A stretch of DNA of 43,214 nt from Porphyromonas somerae DSM 23386 (GCF_000372405.1 NZ_AQVC01000019.1:1-43214); one strand, 5' to 3'; counted from the stretch's first letter, positions 27,169 through 35,185 are shown. A program made the numbers and translations. The notes: generated by a model from the letters alone, not told the origin.

Positions 27169-27786
27169 ATGATGATTAAGGTGTATGATGATTCTGCAAC
27201 ACCAGAGAGGGTGCTTGCAACGCTATCTGAGGCTTTGGGGCGTGGAGAGCTTTTGATTCTCCCTACCGACACTCGATACAGCTTGTGTGGTGACGCACTC
27301 AATCAGGTGTGTGTCAAGGAATTAGCCAGAATAAAGGGAGTTGAAGTAGAGCGTACTACCTTTTCACTCCTCTTGAGCAACCTCTCACAGGTTAGTGAAT
27401 ATGCTCGTATGGATGACTCAGCTTTTCGACTCATGCGTCGCAATTGTCCAGGTCCCTTTACCTTTGTTTTACCAGCGGGTCACAACCTTCCACGGCTATA
27501 TCGTGGGCGTAAGGAGGTAGGGATTCGTATACCTAGACATTGTTTTGTGAGAGAGCTTGTCGACTATTTTGGTCATCCCTTAACTGGTTTTTCACTGCCT
27601 TTAGATCGAGATGGTACTGATGATGAAGCTTATGGCTATGACCCAAGTCTGATGGAAGAGCAGTGGGGAAATGAGGTGGCTTATGTAGTAGATGGAGGAA
27701 TAGGGCAACTTGTAGATAGCACTGTAGTCTCTTGCCTTCAAGAACCATTTGAAGTGATAAGAGAGGGAGTAGAAGTGCTTAAATAA
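27169..27786 (+). CDS. YciO/YrdC-like protein (Sua5/TsaC superfamily)
   Basis: A 205-residue single-domain protein of the YrdC superfamily, which binds ATP, bicarbonate and threonine to make threonylcarbamoyl-AMP for tRNA t6A37. Segments LILPTDTRYSLCGD, FSLLLSNLSQVSEYA, AFRLMRRNCPGPFTFVLPAG and GIRIPRH match YciO more closely than TsaC. In place of the TsaC K-R-P loop it has VEVERTTFSLL. YciO proteins are related to but not proven substitutes for TsaC, so a t6A role is uncertain. The GGIGQLVDSTVV end is typical. It lies 52 bases after the methylase gene with no terminator between. Confidence 0.87.
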   Translation: MMIKVYDDSATPERVLATLSEALGRGELLILPTDTRYSLCGDALNQVCVKELARIKGVEVERTTFSLLLSNLSQVSEYARMDDSAFRLMRRNCPGPFTFVLPAGHNLPRLYRGRKEVGIRIPRHCFVRELVDYFGHPLTGFSLPLDRDGTDDEAYGYDPSLMEEQWGNEVAYVVDGGIGQLVDSTVVSCLQEPFEVIREGVEVLK

Positions 27787-27859
27787 TATAGAATATGACT
27801 TAATTAAGGCATAAAATAGATTAAAACGGCACCCTTCCTAAAAATATTCATCTAAATAC

Positions 27860-27890
27860 TTGCATAAGTAAGAAATATCTCTTATCTTTG
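27860..27890 (+). promoter_or_regulatory. Strong Bacteroidetes-type promoter of the leader RNA/radical SAM gene
   Basis: TTG (27860-27862), 20 bases, TATCTTTG (27883-27890). Transcription would begin around 27896. Confidence 0.75.
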
Positions 27891-27895
27891 CACCG

Positions 27896-27966
27896 TGTTT
27901 TTCATAGTATTAGATTTTAGGTTAATATTAAGATTGAAGGTTGTCGTGAGACAGCCTTTTTCTTTT
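27896..27966 (+). ncRNA. Candidate leader or small RNA ending in an intrinsic terminator
   Basis: A predicted transcript of about 70 nt starts after the promoter at 27860-27890 and ends at a terminator, only 13 bases before the next ATG. It contains a 10-base palindrome TTAATATTAA upstream of the terminator stem. No open frame of note lies within. I recall similar leaders with a CATAGTATTAGATTT-like block in other Bacteroidales, but this is memory and not checked. It could be an attenuator for the radical SAM gene or a stand-alone small RNA. Confidence 0.5.
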
Positions 27967-27967
27967 T
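27937..27967 (+). terminator. GNRA-capped intrinsic terminator in front of the radical SAM gene
   Basis: AAGGTTGTC, loop GTGA, GACAGCCTT: a 9-bp stem (one G-U) capped by a GNRA tetraloop, followed by TTCTTTTTT. It lies between a strong promoter and the next start codon, as expected for attenuation or a short RNA. Confidence 0.8.
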
Positions 27968-27979
27968 TATAGTAGTGGT

Positions 27980-28903
27980 ATGATAAGTGAGGGGATTTTT
28001 AATGACTATGGAAGCTATCTAAGAAGTGTTTTTCCTGATTTTAAGGTGCAGAAGCTCTCGGTGAATGTAGGCTTGACTTGCCCCAATCGTGATGGCACAA
28101 AGGGTAGGGGCGGGTGTACCTACTGCATCAATAGTTCTTTTAGTCCTAGCTATGTAGGTAAAGGTGGAGTAGCTGAGCAGTTGGAGGCTGGAAAACGTTT
28201 TTTCGGACGTAAGTACCCCAATATGAAATACCTCGCTTACTTCCAATCATATACCAATACCTATTCTTCTTTGGACCATCTTGTGGCTCTATATGAGGAG
28301 GCCTTGGCTACCCCTGATGTGGTAGGTCTTGTTGTGGCAACGCGACCCGACTGCGTTGATGAGGAGGTGCTAGATTATCTTACTGAAATAAATCAGCGGA
28401 CGTTTGTGGCAATTGAATATGGGGTGGAGAGTACACTCGATAAGACGCTTGAAAGCGTTCATCGTGGTCATACATTTGCGGAGGCTGAAAAGGCGATTCA
28501 TGATACTGCTACACGGGGTATTACAGTAGGGGCACACCTTATTATAGGATTACCTGGTGAGACATATTCCGACTTTGAGTTGCACATTGATCGCCTCGCC
28601 TCTCTCCCCATCACTACGCTTAAGATGCACCAATTACAGATCCTAAAGGGAACGATTATGGCTCATCAATATAGGAGCAATCCTGAGACATTCAGCCTTT
28701 TCACACCCGAGGAGTATGTAGATGTGATTTGTAGACTTCTACGGAGGTTGCCAAGAAGAATATATCTTGATCGATTCGTTTCCCAATCCCCTCCTGAGCT
28801 ATTGATGGCTCCTAAGTGGGGGTGGAAAAACTACCAATTTGTACACCTTATAGAACGAAGAATGCGTGAAAATGGGTGGCAACAAGGCGACCTTTTCCTT
28901 TAG
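27980..28903 (+). CDS. TIGR01212-family radical SAM protein (YhcC-like)
   Basis: A 307-residue radical SAM protein. The cluster-binding Cys are C34, C46 and C49 in CPNRDGTKGRGGCTYC, the atypical wide-spaced motif of the YhcC/TIGR01212 group rather than CxxxCxxC. SAM-domain segments follow: AIEYGVES, THRGH-like SVHRGHTFAEAE, IIGLPGE and LKMHQLQ. The substrate of this Elp3-related subgroup is not established; a tRNA-modification role has been suspected. It sits behind its own promoter and a leader terminator. Its stop codon overlaps the convergent aroC stop by four bases. Confidence 0.92.
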   Translation: MISEGIFNDYGSYLRSVFPDFKVQKLSVNVGLTCPNRDGTKGRGGCTYCINSSFSPSYVGKGGVAEQLEAGKRFFGRKYPNMKYLAYFQSYTNTYSSLDHLVALYEEALATPDVVGLVVATRPDCVDEEVLDYLTEINQRTFVAIEYGVESTLDKTLESVHRGHTFAEAEKAIHDTATRGITVGAHLIIGLPGETYSDFELHIDRLASLPITTLKMHQLQILKGTIMAHQYRSNPETFSLFTPEEYVDVICRLLRRLPRRIYLDRFVSQSPPELLMAPKWGWKNYQFVHLIERRMRENGWQQGDLFL

Positions 28904-29955
28904 TGGTTGGAGGCGAGCATCTCATCGGCGAGGACGAGGCTGGTCATCGCTTCAATGATGGGGAGGACGCGGGGGAATACGGAGGCGTCGTGGCGCCCTT
29001 TTATGGTGATCTCTGTTGGTTGACCGGAGGTGGTGACGGTTTGCTGTGGTATGGCGATGGAGGGGATCGGTTTGAAGGCTGCTCGGAAATAGATCTGGCT
29101 TCCTGTGGAGATACCGCCCAAGACGCCGCCAGAGTGGTTGGAGGTCATCTTGATCACTCCCTTCTCTGAGGTGAAGGAGTCATTGGCCTGTGACCCTTTC
29201 ATTGCTACCAACTCAAATCCATCTCCCATCTCAAAACCTTTGCAGGCATTGATACCGAGCATTGCCTCTGCTAGCCGAGCATCGAGTTTGCTGTAGAGTG
29301 GGCTACCCCAACCGACGGGTACCCCCTCCACCACTACGGTAGCGACGCCCCCAAGGGTATCCCCCTCCTGCCTCACCTTTGTGAGGAGTTGGTGCATCTC
29401 TTGATCTACTTGAGGGTCTGGACAGCCCATCTCTCCTAGTTCCTCCCACTGGTATTGGTAGTGGCTTGGGAGTTTTATTTCGCCTATCTGCGAGGTGAAG
29501 GCTCTGAGCCTTATTCCCTGCTCTCGGAGCAATTGGTAGGCGATTGCCCCTGCCACCACGCGTACCACCGACTCTCTGGCACTTGCCCTTCCGCCGCCTC
29601 TATGGTCGCGGATACCGTATTTCATCTGATAGGTAAAGTCGGCATGAGAAGGGCGATAGACCTCTTTGAGGGCATCGTAGTCGCCACTTCTTTTCTGCTG
29701 GTTTGGCAGAAGAAATGCGAGGGGTGTGCCGGTTGTTTTTCCCTCCATAAGGCCTGAGATAAACTCTGGCTGATCGGCTTCGGTGCGTGGGGTACTGACC
29801 CCTGCCAATCCTTTACGACGTTGTAGTGCCTCTTGAATCAGCGTGAGATCTAGCTCCACTCCGGCGGGACAACCATCGATCACTCCACCCACATAAGGAC
29901 CGTGCGACTCGCCAAATGTGGTGAGCCTAAAATATCTACCAAATGTATTCATCAC
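28900..29955 (-). CDS. aroC: Chorismate synthase
   Basis: A 351-residue chorismate synthase, the FMN-dependent last step of the shikimate pathway (EPSP to chorismate). It shows the start signature FGESHGPYVGGVIDGCPAG, the GGGRASARES flavin/substrate region, the DxxxGG-containing centre and the SGGxxGGIxTG motif (SGGVLGGISTG), then ...KGRHDASVFPRVLPI. Full length. It is the last gene of the tyrS-spmAB-aroC operon, its ATG overlapping the preceding stop (ATGA). The convergent radical SAM gene ends within its last codon. Confidence 0.97.
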   Translation of the reverse strand: MMNTFGRYFRLTTFGESHGPYVGGVIDGCPAGVELDLTLIQEALQRRKGLAGVSTPRTEADQPEFISGLMEGKTTGTPLAFLLPNQQKRSGDYDALKEVYRPSHADFTYQMKYGIRDHRGGGRASARESVVRVVAGAIAYQLLREQGIRLRAFTSQIGEIKLPSHYQYQWEELGEMGCPDPQVDQEMHQLLTKVRQEGDTLGGVATVVVEGVPVGWGSPLYSKLDARLAEAMLGINACKGFEMGDGFELVAMKGSQANDSFTSEKGVIKMTSNHSGGVLGGISTGSQIYFRAAFKPIPSIAIPQQTVTTSGQPTEITIKGRHDASVFPRVLPIIEAMTSLVLADEMLASNH

Positions 29956-31184
29956 CCATAAAATGCATAAGCCAATAAAATTGCTGTCACCGCTCCCACT
30001 GCATCGGCAATGAGCGAGACGCCAAGTGTGTAGCGGGTTTTGGTGATGGCCACACTACCGTAGTAGAGTGCCAGCACGTAGAAAGTGGTATCGGTGGTGC
30101 CCTGAACAATACAGACTAGGCGACCGACAAAGGAATCGGCACCAAAGGTGGACATGGCATCAATCATCAATCCTCTCGCCCCACTTCCGCTGAGAGGTTT
30201 CATCAGAATCGTTGGCAGTGCATCTACCCACGTGGTATCTACTCCTATGGCTCCAAATAGCGAGGCGACTCCCATGGTGAGCCAATCCATGGCTCCACTA
30301 GCTCTAAATATTGCCACTGCTACTAGTATTGCTACGATGTAGGGAATGATGGTCACCGCCGTCTGGAATCCCCCTTTTGCCCCCTCTATAAAATCTTCAT
30401 ACACATTTCGCTTGGCGAGGAGGCCACTGCCTATAAATAATGCCACGGCACTCAGCAATACCACATGGCTGATGGCGGTAGAGTAGGTGGTGAGGAGCTC
30501 TTTATCGGCCCCTTTCACCATAAACGAAAGGGACACGACCAACGCCACAAATAGACCTGCTGGAAGTAAGAAGGGCCACTTAAGTAGGTTGATCCTCTGC
30601 TTCCACGATACCAGCAATACCGCCGTAAGGGTGCTTGCACCCGTTGCTATGAGAATGGGTAGAAAGATATCGGCCGGCGACGCACTCCCCAGTTGGTGTC
30701 GGAACATGATGATGGTGATGGGGATGAGGGTGAGCCCACTCGCATTGATGGTGAGGAACATGATCATCGCATCAGATGCGGTATCCTTTTTGGGATTGAG
30801 GGTCTGTAGCTCCTTCATTGTCTGCAGTCCCAATGGGGTAGCTGCATTGTCGAGCCCCAGTAGGTTGGCACTGAAATTCATCAGCATCGTACCTAGTACG
30901 GGTGCCCCTTTCGGTAGGGTAGGGAAGATGACTTGAAAGAAAGGGGCGGTCCACCTTGCGAAGCGAGCGATGAGGCCGCTCTTCTCTGCCACACGAAGTA
31001 GCCCTTGCCAGAGTGCCAGGATCCCTGCTAACCCTAATGATATATTAAAAGCGGTGGTGGCAGTATCAAAGAGTGCCTGCACCATCTCACTAAATAGGGT
31101 GGCATCACCTGAGGTGATTACCCGTACTACCCCTACGAGTATCCCTACCAGGAAGAATGCCACCCATATATAGTTGAGGAGCAT
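29952..31184 (-). CDS. Fused SpmA-SpmB nucleoside-recognition (Gate) membrane protein
   Basis: A 410-residue polytopic membrane protein that joins the two spore-maturation proteins SpmA and SpmB. Two Gate (nucleoside recognition) domains are seen: the N-half with NFSANLLGLDNAATPLGLQTM and AMIMFLTINASGLTLIP, and the C-half with GSGLLAKRNVYEDFIEGAKGGF, LMKPLSGSGARG and GTTDTTFYVLALYYG. The fusion is common in non-sporulating Gram-negatives, where its transport role is not known. About ten hydrophobic segments are predicted by eye. It lies 6 bases after tyrS and overlaps aroC by four bases. Confidence 0.92.
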   Translation of the reverse strand: MLLNYIWVAFFLVGILVGVVRVITSGDATLFSEMVQALFDTATTAFNISLGLAGILALWQGLLRVAEKSGLIARFARWTAPFFQVIFPTLPKGAPVLGTMLMNFSANLLGLDNAATPLGLQTMKELQTLNPKKDTASDAMIMFLTINASGLTLIPITIIMFRHQLGSASPADIFLPILIATGASTLTAVLLVSWKQRINLLKWPFLLPAGLFVALVVSLSFMVKGADKELLTTYSTAISHVVLLSAVALFIGSGLLAKRNVYEDFIEGAKGGFQTAVTIIPYIVAILVAVAIFRASGAMDWLTMGVASLFGAIGVDTTWVDALPTILMKPLSGSGARGLMIDAMSTFGADSFVGRLVCIVQGTTDTTFYVLALYYGSVAITKTRYTLGVSLIADAVGAVTAILLAYAFYG

Positions 31185-31190
31185 AAGCCG

Positions 31191-32483
31191 CTACACCATC
31201 TTCACGAGGAAAAAGTTCTTCTTGCCCCTCTGTATCAGCATATACTTGTCGTTCAGAAGGTCGGCAGAGGTGGGTTGGTACTGGAAGTCCGTCACCTTCT
31301 CGCCATTGAGGCTTACCCCGCCACTTTGAATCAGTTTGCGTAGCTCACTATTGCTATTGAAAAACTTGCACTCGCCCACTAAGAGGTCCATGAGGCCTAT
31401 AGAGGCTGATAGCTTATCCTTGGAAACCTCTGCCATTGGCACGCCTTCAAACACGCTGAGGAAGGTCTCTTCGTTGAGCTTATGGAGTGTCTCTACACTG
31501 GAGCGACCAAATAGAATTTCTGAGGCCTGCACTGCTAGGTCGTACTCTTCACGAGAGTGTACCATCACTGTGATCTCCTCTGCTAGCTTTGACTGTAGGA
31601 TTCGCTTGTGAGGAGCCTCACGATGCTCTGCCTCTAATGCCTCTATCTCTTCACGGCTGAGACTGGTAAAGATGCGGATGAAGCGGCCAGCATCTTCGTC
31701 GGAGACATTCATCCAGAACTGGTAGAACTTGTAAGGCGAAGTATATCGTGGATCGAGCCACACATTGCCACTCTCAGTCTTGCCAAACTTGGTGCCATCG
31801 GCTTTGGTGATGAGTGGGCAGGTGACGGCGTAGGCTTGACCTCCTAGGCGACGCCTGATCAATTCTACTCCTGTGGTGATATTGCCCCACTGGTCGGAAC
31901 CACCCAACTGTACACGGCACCCTTGGTGCTCGTAGAGGTATTGGTAGTCGTAGGCTTGAAGCAACTGGTATGAAAACTCGGTGAAGGAAAGGCCTGAACC
32001 ACCTTCGCCTGCTACCCGCTTCTTCACGGAGTCTTTTGCCATCATATAATTGACGGTGATGTGCTTGCCAACGTCGCGGATGAAGCTGAGGAAGGAGTAG
32101 TCTTTCATCCAATCGTAGTTGTTCACCAATACCGCGGCATTGGGGGCATCACTTTCAAAGTCCAAAAACTTGGAGAGCTGTTTCTTGATGCACTCCTGAT
32201 TGTGGCGAAGGGTCTCCTCGTCCAAAAGCTGGCGCTCGGCCGACTTGAGGGAGGGGTCGCCAATCATACCGGTAGCTCCACCCACTAGGGCAATAGGTCG
32301 GTGACCTGCCTGCTGAAAGTGGCGTAGCATCATCACTCCTACTAAGTGACCAATGTGGAGCGAATCGGCGGTGGGGTCGATGCCTACATAACCCGAGGCC
32401 GGCCCCTTCATAAGCTCTTCTTCGGTCCCTGGCATCATGTTGTGAATCATCCCTCTCCACTCTAATTCCTTAATAAAGTTCAT
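31191..32483 (-). CDS. tyrS: Tyrosyl-tRNA synthetase
   Basis: A 430-residue class I synthetase charging tRNA-Tyr. It has the HIGH motif H43-I-G-H46, the tyrosine pocket with [22 protein letters not shown] and the KMSKS-like loop KFGKT (232-236). A C-terminal S4-like RNA-binding domain (about 365-430, [14 protein letters not shown]) completes it. It is the first gene of the tyrS-spmAB-aroC operon, which pairs an aromatic-acid synthesis step with its tRNA charging. No T-box leader was found upstream; the upstream sequence is repeats. Confidence 0.97.
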   Translation of the reverse strand: MNFIKELEWRGMIHNMMPGTEEELMKGPASGYVGIDPTADSLHIGHLVGVMMLRHFQQAGHRPIALVGGATGMIGDPSLKSAERQLLDEETLRHNQECIKKQLSKFLDFESDAPNAAVLVNNYDWMKDYSFLSFIRDVGKHITVNYMMAKDSVKKRVAGEGGSGLSFTEFSYQLLQAYDYQYLYEHQGCRVQLGGSDQWGNITTGVELIRRRLGGQAYAVTCPLITKADGTKFGKTESGNVWLDPRYTSPYKFYQFWMNVSDEDAGRFIRIFTSLSREEIEALEAEHREAPHKRILQSKLAEEITVMVHSREEYDLAVQASEILFGRSSVETLHKLNEETFLSVFEGVPMAEVSKDKLSASIGLMDLLVGECKFFNSNSELRKLIQSGGVSLNGEKVTDFQYQPTSADLLNDKYMLIQRGKKNFFLVKMV

Positions 32484-32525
32484 CGCTAATACCTTTATAT
32501 AATGTATGGAAAAATCAATCGGTTA

Positions 32526-32533
32526 CAAAGCTA
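32526..32533 (-). promoter_or_regulatory. Putative -7 box of the tyrS operon
   Basis: The minus strand reads TAGCTTTG, matching TAnnTTTG, 42 bases before the tyrS ATG; no -33 TTG at ideal spacing. Confidence 0.45.
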
Positions 32534-32605
32534 CCAAATTAATGGCAGATAAGTGAGTGACAACGTGAAGTAAAATGAAAAAAGAGGTGCTTTTGGGGTG
32601 TCTTA

Positions 32606-32628
32606 TCGGACAAGTCGGACAAGTCGGA
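32606..32628. repeat. TCGGACAAG 9-bp satellite, left block
   Basis: Two full units and a partial one of TCGGACAAG, preceded by GGGGTGTCTTA. The second block at 32859 has a similar lead-in (GGGGCTTA). Confidence 0.85.
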
Positions 32629-32646
32629 GCACCCTCCTGGGTGCTC
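32627..32646. other. Short GC-rich hairpin
   Basis: GAGCACCC, TCCT, GGGTGCTC: a perfect 8-bp stem with a 4-base loop, immediately after the left satellite. On the plus strand TCTTCT follows. There is no obvious upstream gene for it to terminate. Confidence 0.5.
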
Positions 32647-32654
32647 TCTTCTAT

Positions 32655-32680
32655 GAGAATGGCACTTCGTGCAATTTTCT
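32655..32680. repeat. Fragment of the miniature element (terminal hairpin only)
   Basis: GAGAATGGCACTTCGTGCAA followed by TTTTCT matches the last 26 bases of copies 2 and 3 except for two bases near the end. The remainder of the element is missing. The fragment lies 49 bases from array 3. Confidence 0.75.
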
Positions 32681-32728
32681 GAATTTGTAAGAAGCTGATA
32701 TTCAATACTATATAAAAGATAAAACTTA

Positions 32729-32802
32729 GTTGCAACTAAGCGATCGGCGAGTTGCAACTAAGCAAATGCCGAGATGCAACAAAGCAATTGCTTAGTTGCA
32801 AC
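32729..32802 (+). repeat. 22-bp periodic array, four palindromic octamers (array 3)
   Basis: GTTGCAAC or GATGCAAC starts at 32729, 32751, 32773 and 32795, exactly 22 bases apart, with spacers TAAGCGATCGGCGA, TAAGCAAATGCCGA and AAAGCAATTGCTTA. The right flank TAAACTTTTGACC matches array 1. The left flank ATTCAATACTATATA matches the reverse-complemented flank of array 2. Confidence 0.9.
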
Positions 32803-32858
32803 TAAACTTTTGACCACTTGAGACTGTGGCTTTTTAGGCTCCTTTTTGGTGGGGCTTA

Positions 32859-32900
32859 TCGGACAAGTTGGACAAGTCGGACGGATCGGACGAGTCGGAC
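32859..32900. repeat. TCGGACAAG 9-bp satellite, right block
   Basis: Nearly five units in register: TCGGACAAG, TTGGACAAG, TCGGACGGA, TCGGACGAG, TCGGAC. Confidence 0.85.
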
Positions 32901-32974
32901 TGTGGTTTCCTGAAAAAGGTTGTTAGGCCCTGGCTCCACTCGGCAGGGGGTTCTGTAGAGAGTGATATTTTTGG

Positions 32975-32982
32975 TAGCTTTG
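32975..32982 (+). promoter_or_regulatory. Putative -7 box of the gmd-fcl operon
   Basis: TAGCTTTG, matching TAnnTTTG, 58 bases before the gmd ATG. The -33 region (TTCTG at 32951-32955) is a weak match. Confidence 0.5.
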
Positions 32983-33040
32983 CAGTAAGGGAGGGAGTGA
33001 GGAATATTGACTATTTAGAGAATAAGTTTTGGGTGTTGGC

Positions 33041-34111
33041 ATGAAGGTAGCACTTATTACAGGTATTACGGGTCAGGATGGTTCGTATCTTTCCGAGTTT
33101 TTACTCGGAAAGGGGTATGAGGTGCATGGTGTGATGCGTCGGAGTAGTTCTTTCAATACGGGTCGTATTGAGCATCTTTATCTAGATGAGTGGATCAGGG
33201 ATATGCACGAGGGGCGGTCACTGCACCTTCACTATGGTGATATGACCGACTCTAGTTCACTTCTACGTATTCTGCAGGAGGTGAAGCCAGATGAAGTGTA
33301 CAACTTAGCGGCACAGAGCCATGTGAAGGTCTCCTTTGAGGTGCCTGAGTACACCGCTGAGACGGTGGCTCTTGGGACGCTGAGACTTTTGGAAGCGGTT
33401 AGGATTCTTGGGATGGGAGATAAAGTGCGGATTTACCAAGCCAGTACCTCGGAACTTTTTGGGAAAGTGGTGGAGAGCCCACAGAACGAGCAGACCCCCT
33501 TTCGACCCTCTTCGCCCTATGCGGTGGCGAAGCAGTATGCCTATTGGATTTGCCATAACTATCGAGAAAGCTATGGAATGTACGTGGCGAATGGGATCCT
33601 CTTTAATCACGAGAGTGAGCGGAGGGGAGAGACCTTTGTGACGCGTAAGATCACCTTGGCGGCGGCGAGGATCGCGGCTGGAGTACAGGATAAGCTCTAT
33701 TTGGGTAACCTTAGTGCCCTTCGTGACTGGGGCTATGCCAAGGATTATGTGGAGTGTATGTGGCTGATGCTACAGCAGGAGTCTCCTCGGGACTTTGTGA
33801 TTGCGACAGGGGAGCAGCACTCAGTGCGGGAGTTTGCAACACTTGCCTTTGCCTTTGCTGGTATTGAGCTCGAGTGGGAGGGGAGTGGCTTGGAGGAGAA
33901 GGGTGTGGACCGTAAGAGTGGTCGGGTATTGGTGGAGGTGGACCCTCGTTTCTTTAGACCATCGGAGGTGGAGACGCTTTTGGGAGACCCTGCAAAAGCA
34001 CGTAAGGAGCTGGGCTGGAATCCGAGGGCTACCTCTTTTGAGAAGTTGGTGCAGAAGATGGTGGAGCATGATATGGCTCTGGTACAGAGTAGTGGTGGTG
34101 CAGTGCGCTAA
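33041..34111 (+). CDS. gmd: GDP-mannose 4,6-dehydratase
   Basis: A 356-residue extended SDR enzyme converting GDP-D-mannose to GDP-4-keto-6-deoxy-D-mannose, the first step to GDP-L-fucose. It has the NADP loop GITGQDG (8-14), T136-x-E138 in STSELFG and Y160-xxx-K164 in the catalytic set. The [16 protein letters not shown] segment is typical of Gmd. A TTG four codons upstream was passed over in favour of the ATG. It leads an operon with fcl (18 bases on), giving GDP-fucose for surface polysaccharide or protein O-glycosylation, which is common in Bacteroidales. Confidence 0.96.
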   Translation: MKVALITGITGQDGSYLSEFLLGKGYEVHGVMRRSSSFNTGRIEHLYLDEWIRDMHEGRSLHLHYGDMTDSSSLLRILQEVKPDEVYNLAAQSHVKVSFEVPEYTAETVALGTLRLLEAVRILGMGDKVRIYQASTSELFGKVVESPQNEQTPFRPSSPYAVAKQYAYWICHNYRESYGMYVANGILFNHESERRGETFVTRKITLAAARIAAGVQDKLYLGNLSALRDWGYAKDYVECMWLMLQQESPRDFVIATGEQHSVREFATLAFAFAGIELEWEGSGLEEKGVDRKSGRVLVEVDPRFFRPSEVETLLGDPAKARKELGWNPRATSFEKLVQKMVEHDMALVQSSGGAVR

Positions 34112-34129
34112 CAGGGGGTGTGTTGGGTG

Positions 34130-35182
34130 ATGAATAAGGATAGTAAGATATATGTGGCTGGGCATCGGGGGTTGGTGGGCTCGGCAATTTGGAACAATTT
34201 AAAAGCACGTGGGTACCATAACCTTGTGGGACGGACGCATCGGGAACTGGACCTTTTGGATCCCGTGGCTACTCGTCGGTTTATGGAGCAAGAGCAACCG
34301 GAAGGGGTTATCCTAGCGGCTGCTAAGGTGGGCGGTATTGTGGCTAATCAGCGGTATCGGGCCGACTTCATCTATGAGAATCTGCAGATTCAGCAGAATG
34401 TGATTGGGGAGAGTTGGCGGTGTGGGGTGCAGCGGTTGCTCTTCTTGGGCAGTAGCTGTATCTATCCTCGTGATGCGGCTCAGCCTATTCGGGAGGAGGC
34501 CTTGCTGACAGGGCCTTTGGAGTACACCAACGAACCGTATGCTTTGGCTAAGATTGCGGGGCTTAGACTTTGTGAGAGCCTCAATCTACAGTATGGCACC
34601 AATTATATTGCGGTGATGCCGACCAATCTTTATGGTCCGAATGATAACTTTGACTTGGTGAATAGCCATGTGCTTCCTGCGATGATTCGGAAGATTCACT
34701 TGGCAAAGCTCTTGGGTATTGGTGACTTGGGCGGCGTGAAGAGGGACTTGGTACGACGCCCTGTGGAGGGGGTTGTGGAGCCTGAGGAGTTGGCGAAGAT
34801 GGGGATTTACCCTAATGAGGTAAGACTTTGGGGAAGTGGGAAGCCACTGAGGGAGTTCCTCTGGAGTGAGGATATGGCGGATGCATCGGTGCACCTATTT
34901 CTGAATACTGACGTTGCCGACCTCTACCCTAAGGGAACGGAAGAAGTACGTAATTGCCATATCAATATCGGGACAGGCAAGGAGATTAGTATCAAGGAGC
35001 TGGCTCAATTGATAGCTCGGGTGGAGGGGTTTGATGGGGTGATCTCGTGGGATAGCACGAAACCAGATGGCACTCCACGGAAGCTCTGTGATGTATCGCG
35101 ACTGCATGCCCTTGGTTGGAGGCATCGCGTGGAGCTAGAGGAGGGAGTGGAGCGATTGTATCAATGGTATTTGGAGAATTAG
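34130..35182 (+). CDS. fcl: GDP-L-fucose synthase
   Basis: A 350-residue epimerase-reductase turning the Gmd product into GDP-L-fucose with NADPH. The glycine loop is GHRGLVG (11-17), Ser of LGSSCIYP (108-109) and Y137-xxx-K141 (YALAKIAG) form the active site. The PTNLYGPNDNFD and SGKPLREFLW motifs are diagnostic of WcaG/Fcl. The start is the ATG at 34130, just after a purine-rich ACAGGGGG; a GTG 12 bases earlier is possible. It carries a modest internal insertion (about 200-230) common in Bacteroidetes Fcl. It lies between gmd and a HAD hydrolase, 3 bases apart from the latter. Confidence 0.96.
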   Translation: MNKDSKIYVAGHRGLVGSAIWNNLKARGYHNLVGRTHRELDLLDPVATRRFMEQEQPEGVILAAAKVGGIVANQRYRADFIYENLQIQQNVIGESWRCGVQRLLFLGSSCIYPRDAAQPIREEALLTGPLEYTNEPYALAKIAGLRLCESLNLQYGTNYIAVMPTNLYGPNDNFDLVNSHVLPAMIRKIHLAKLLGIGDLGGVKRDLVRRPVEGVVEPEELAKMGIYPNEVRLWGSGKPLREFLWSEDMADASVHLFLNTDVADLYPKGTEEVRNCHINIGTGKEISIKELAQLIARVEGFDGVISWDSTKPDGTPRKLCDVSRLHALGWRHRVELEEGVERLYQWYLEN

Positions 35183-35185
35183 AGA

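Larger units (their letters stand above)
32484..33040. other. Gene-free stretch packed with repeats between tyrS and gmd
   Basis: It contains the tyrS -7 box, a TCGGACAAG satellite (32606-32628), an 8-bp hairpin (32627-32646), a fragment of the miniature element (32655-32680), a four-unit GTTGCAAC array (32729-32802), a second TCGGACAAG satellite (32859-32900) and a gmd promoter. Short frames read through here are repeat translations. Confidence 0.85.

Noticed and set aside
27169-27786. Canonical TsaC/Sua5 identity
   Set aside because: The diagnostic segments are nearer YciO, and the TsaC KRP-type loop is not present.
32523-32757. Two overlapping minus-strand frames of about 70 codons
   Set aside because: They translate satellite and repeat sequence upstream of tyrS, in two different frames, with no family match.
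32484-32760. A T-box or other riboswitch before tyrS
   Set aside because: The upstream sequence is made of dispersed repeats and shows no specifier or antiterminator layout; T-boxes are also not expected in this phylum.
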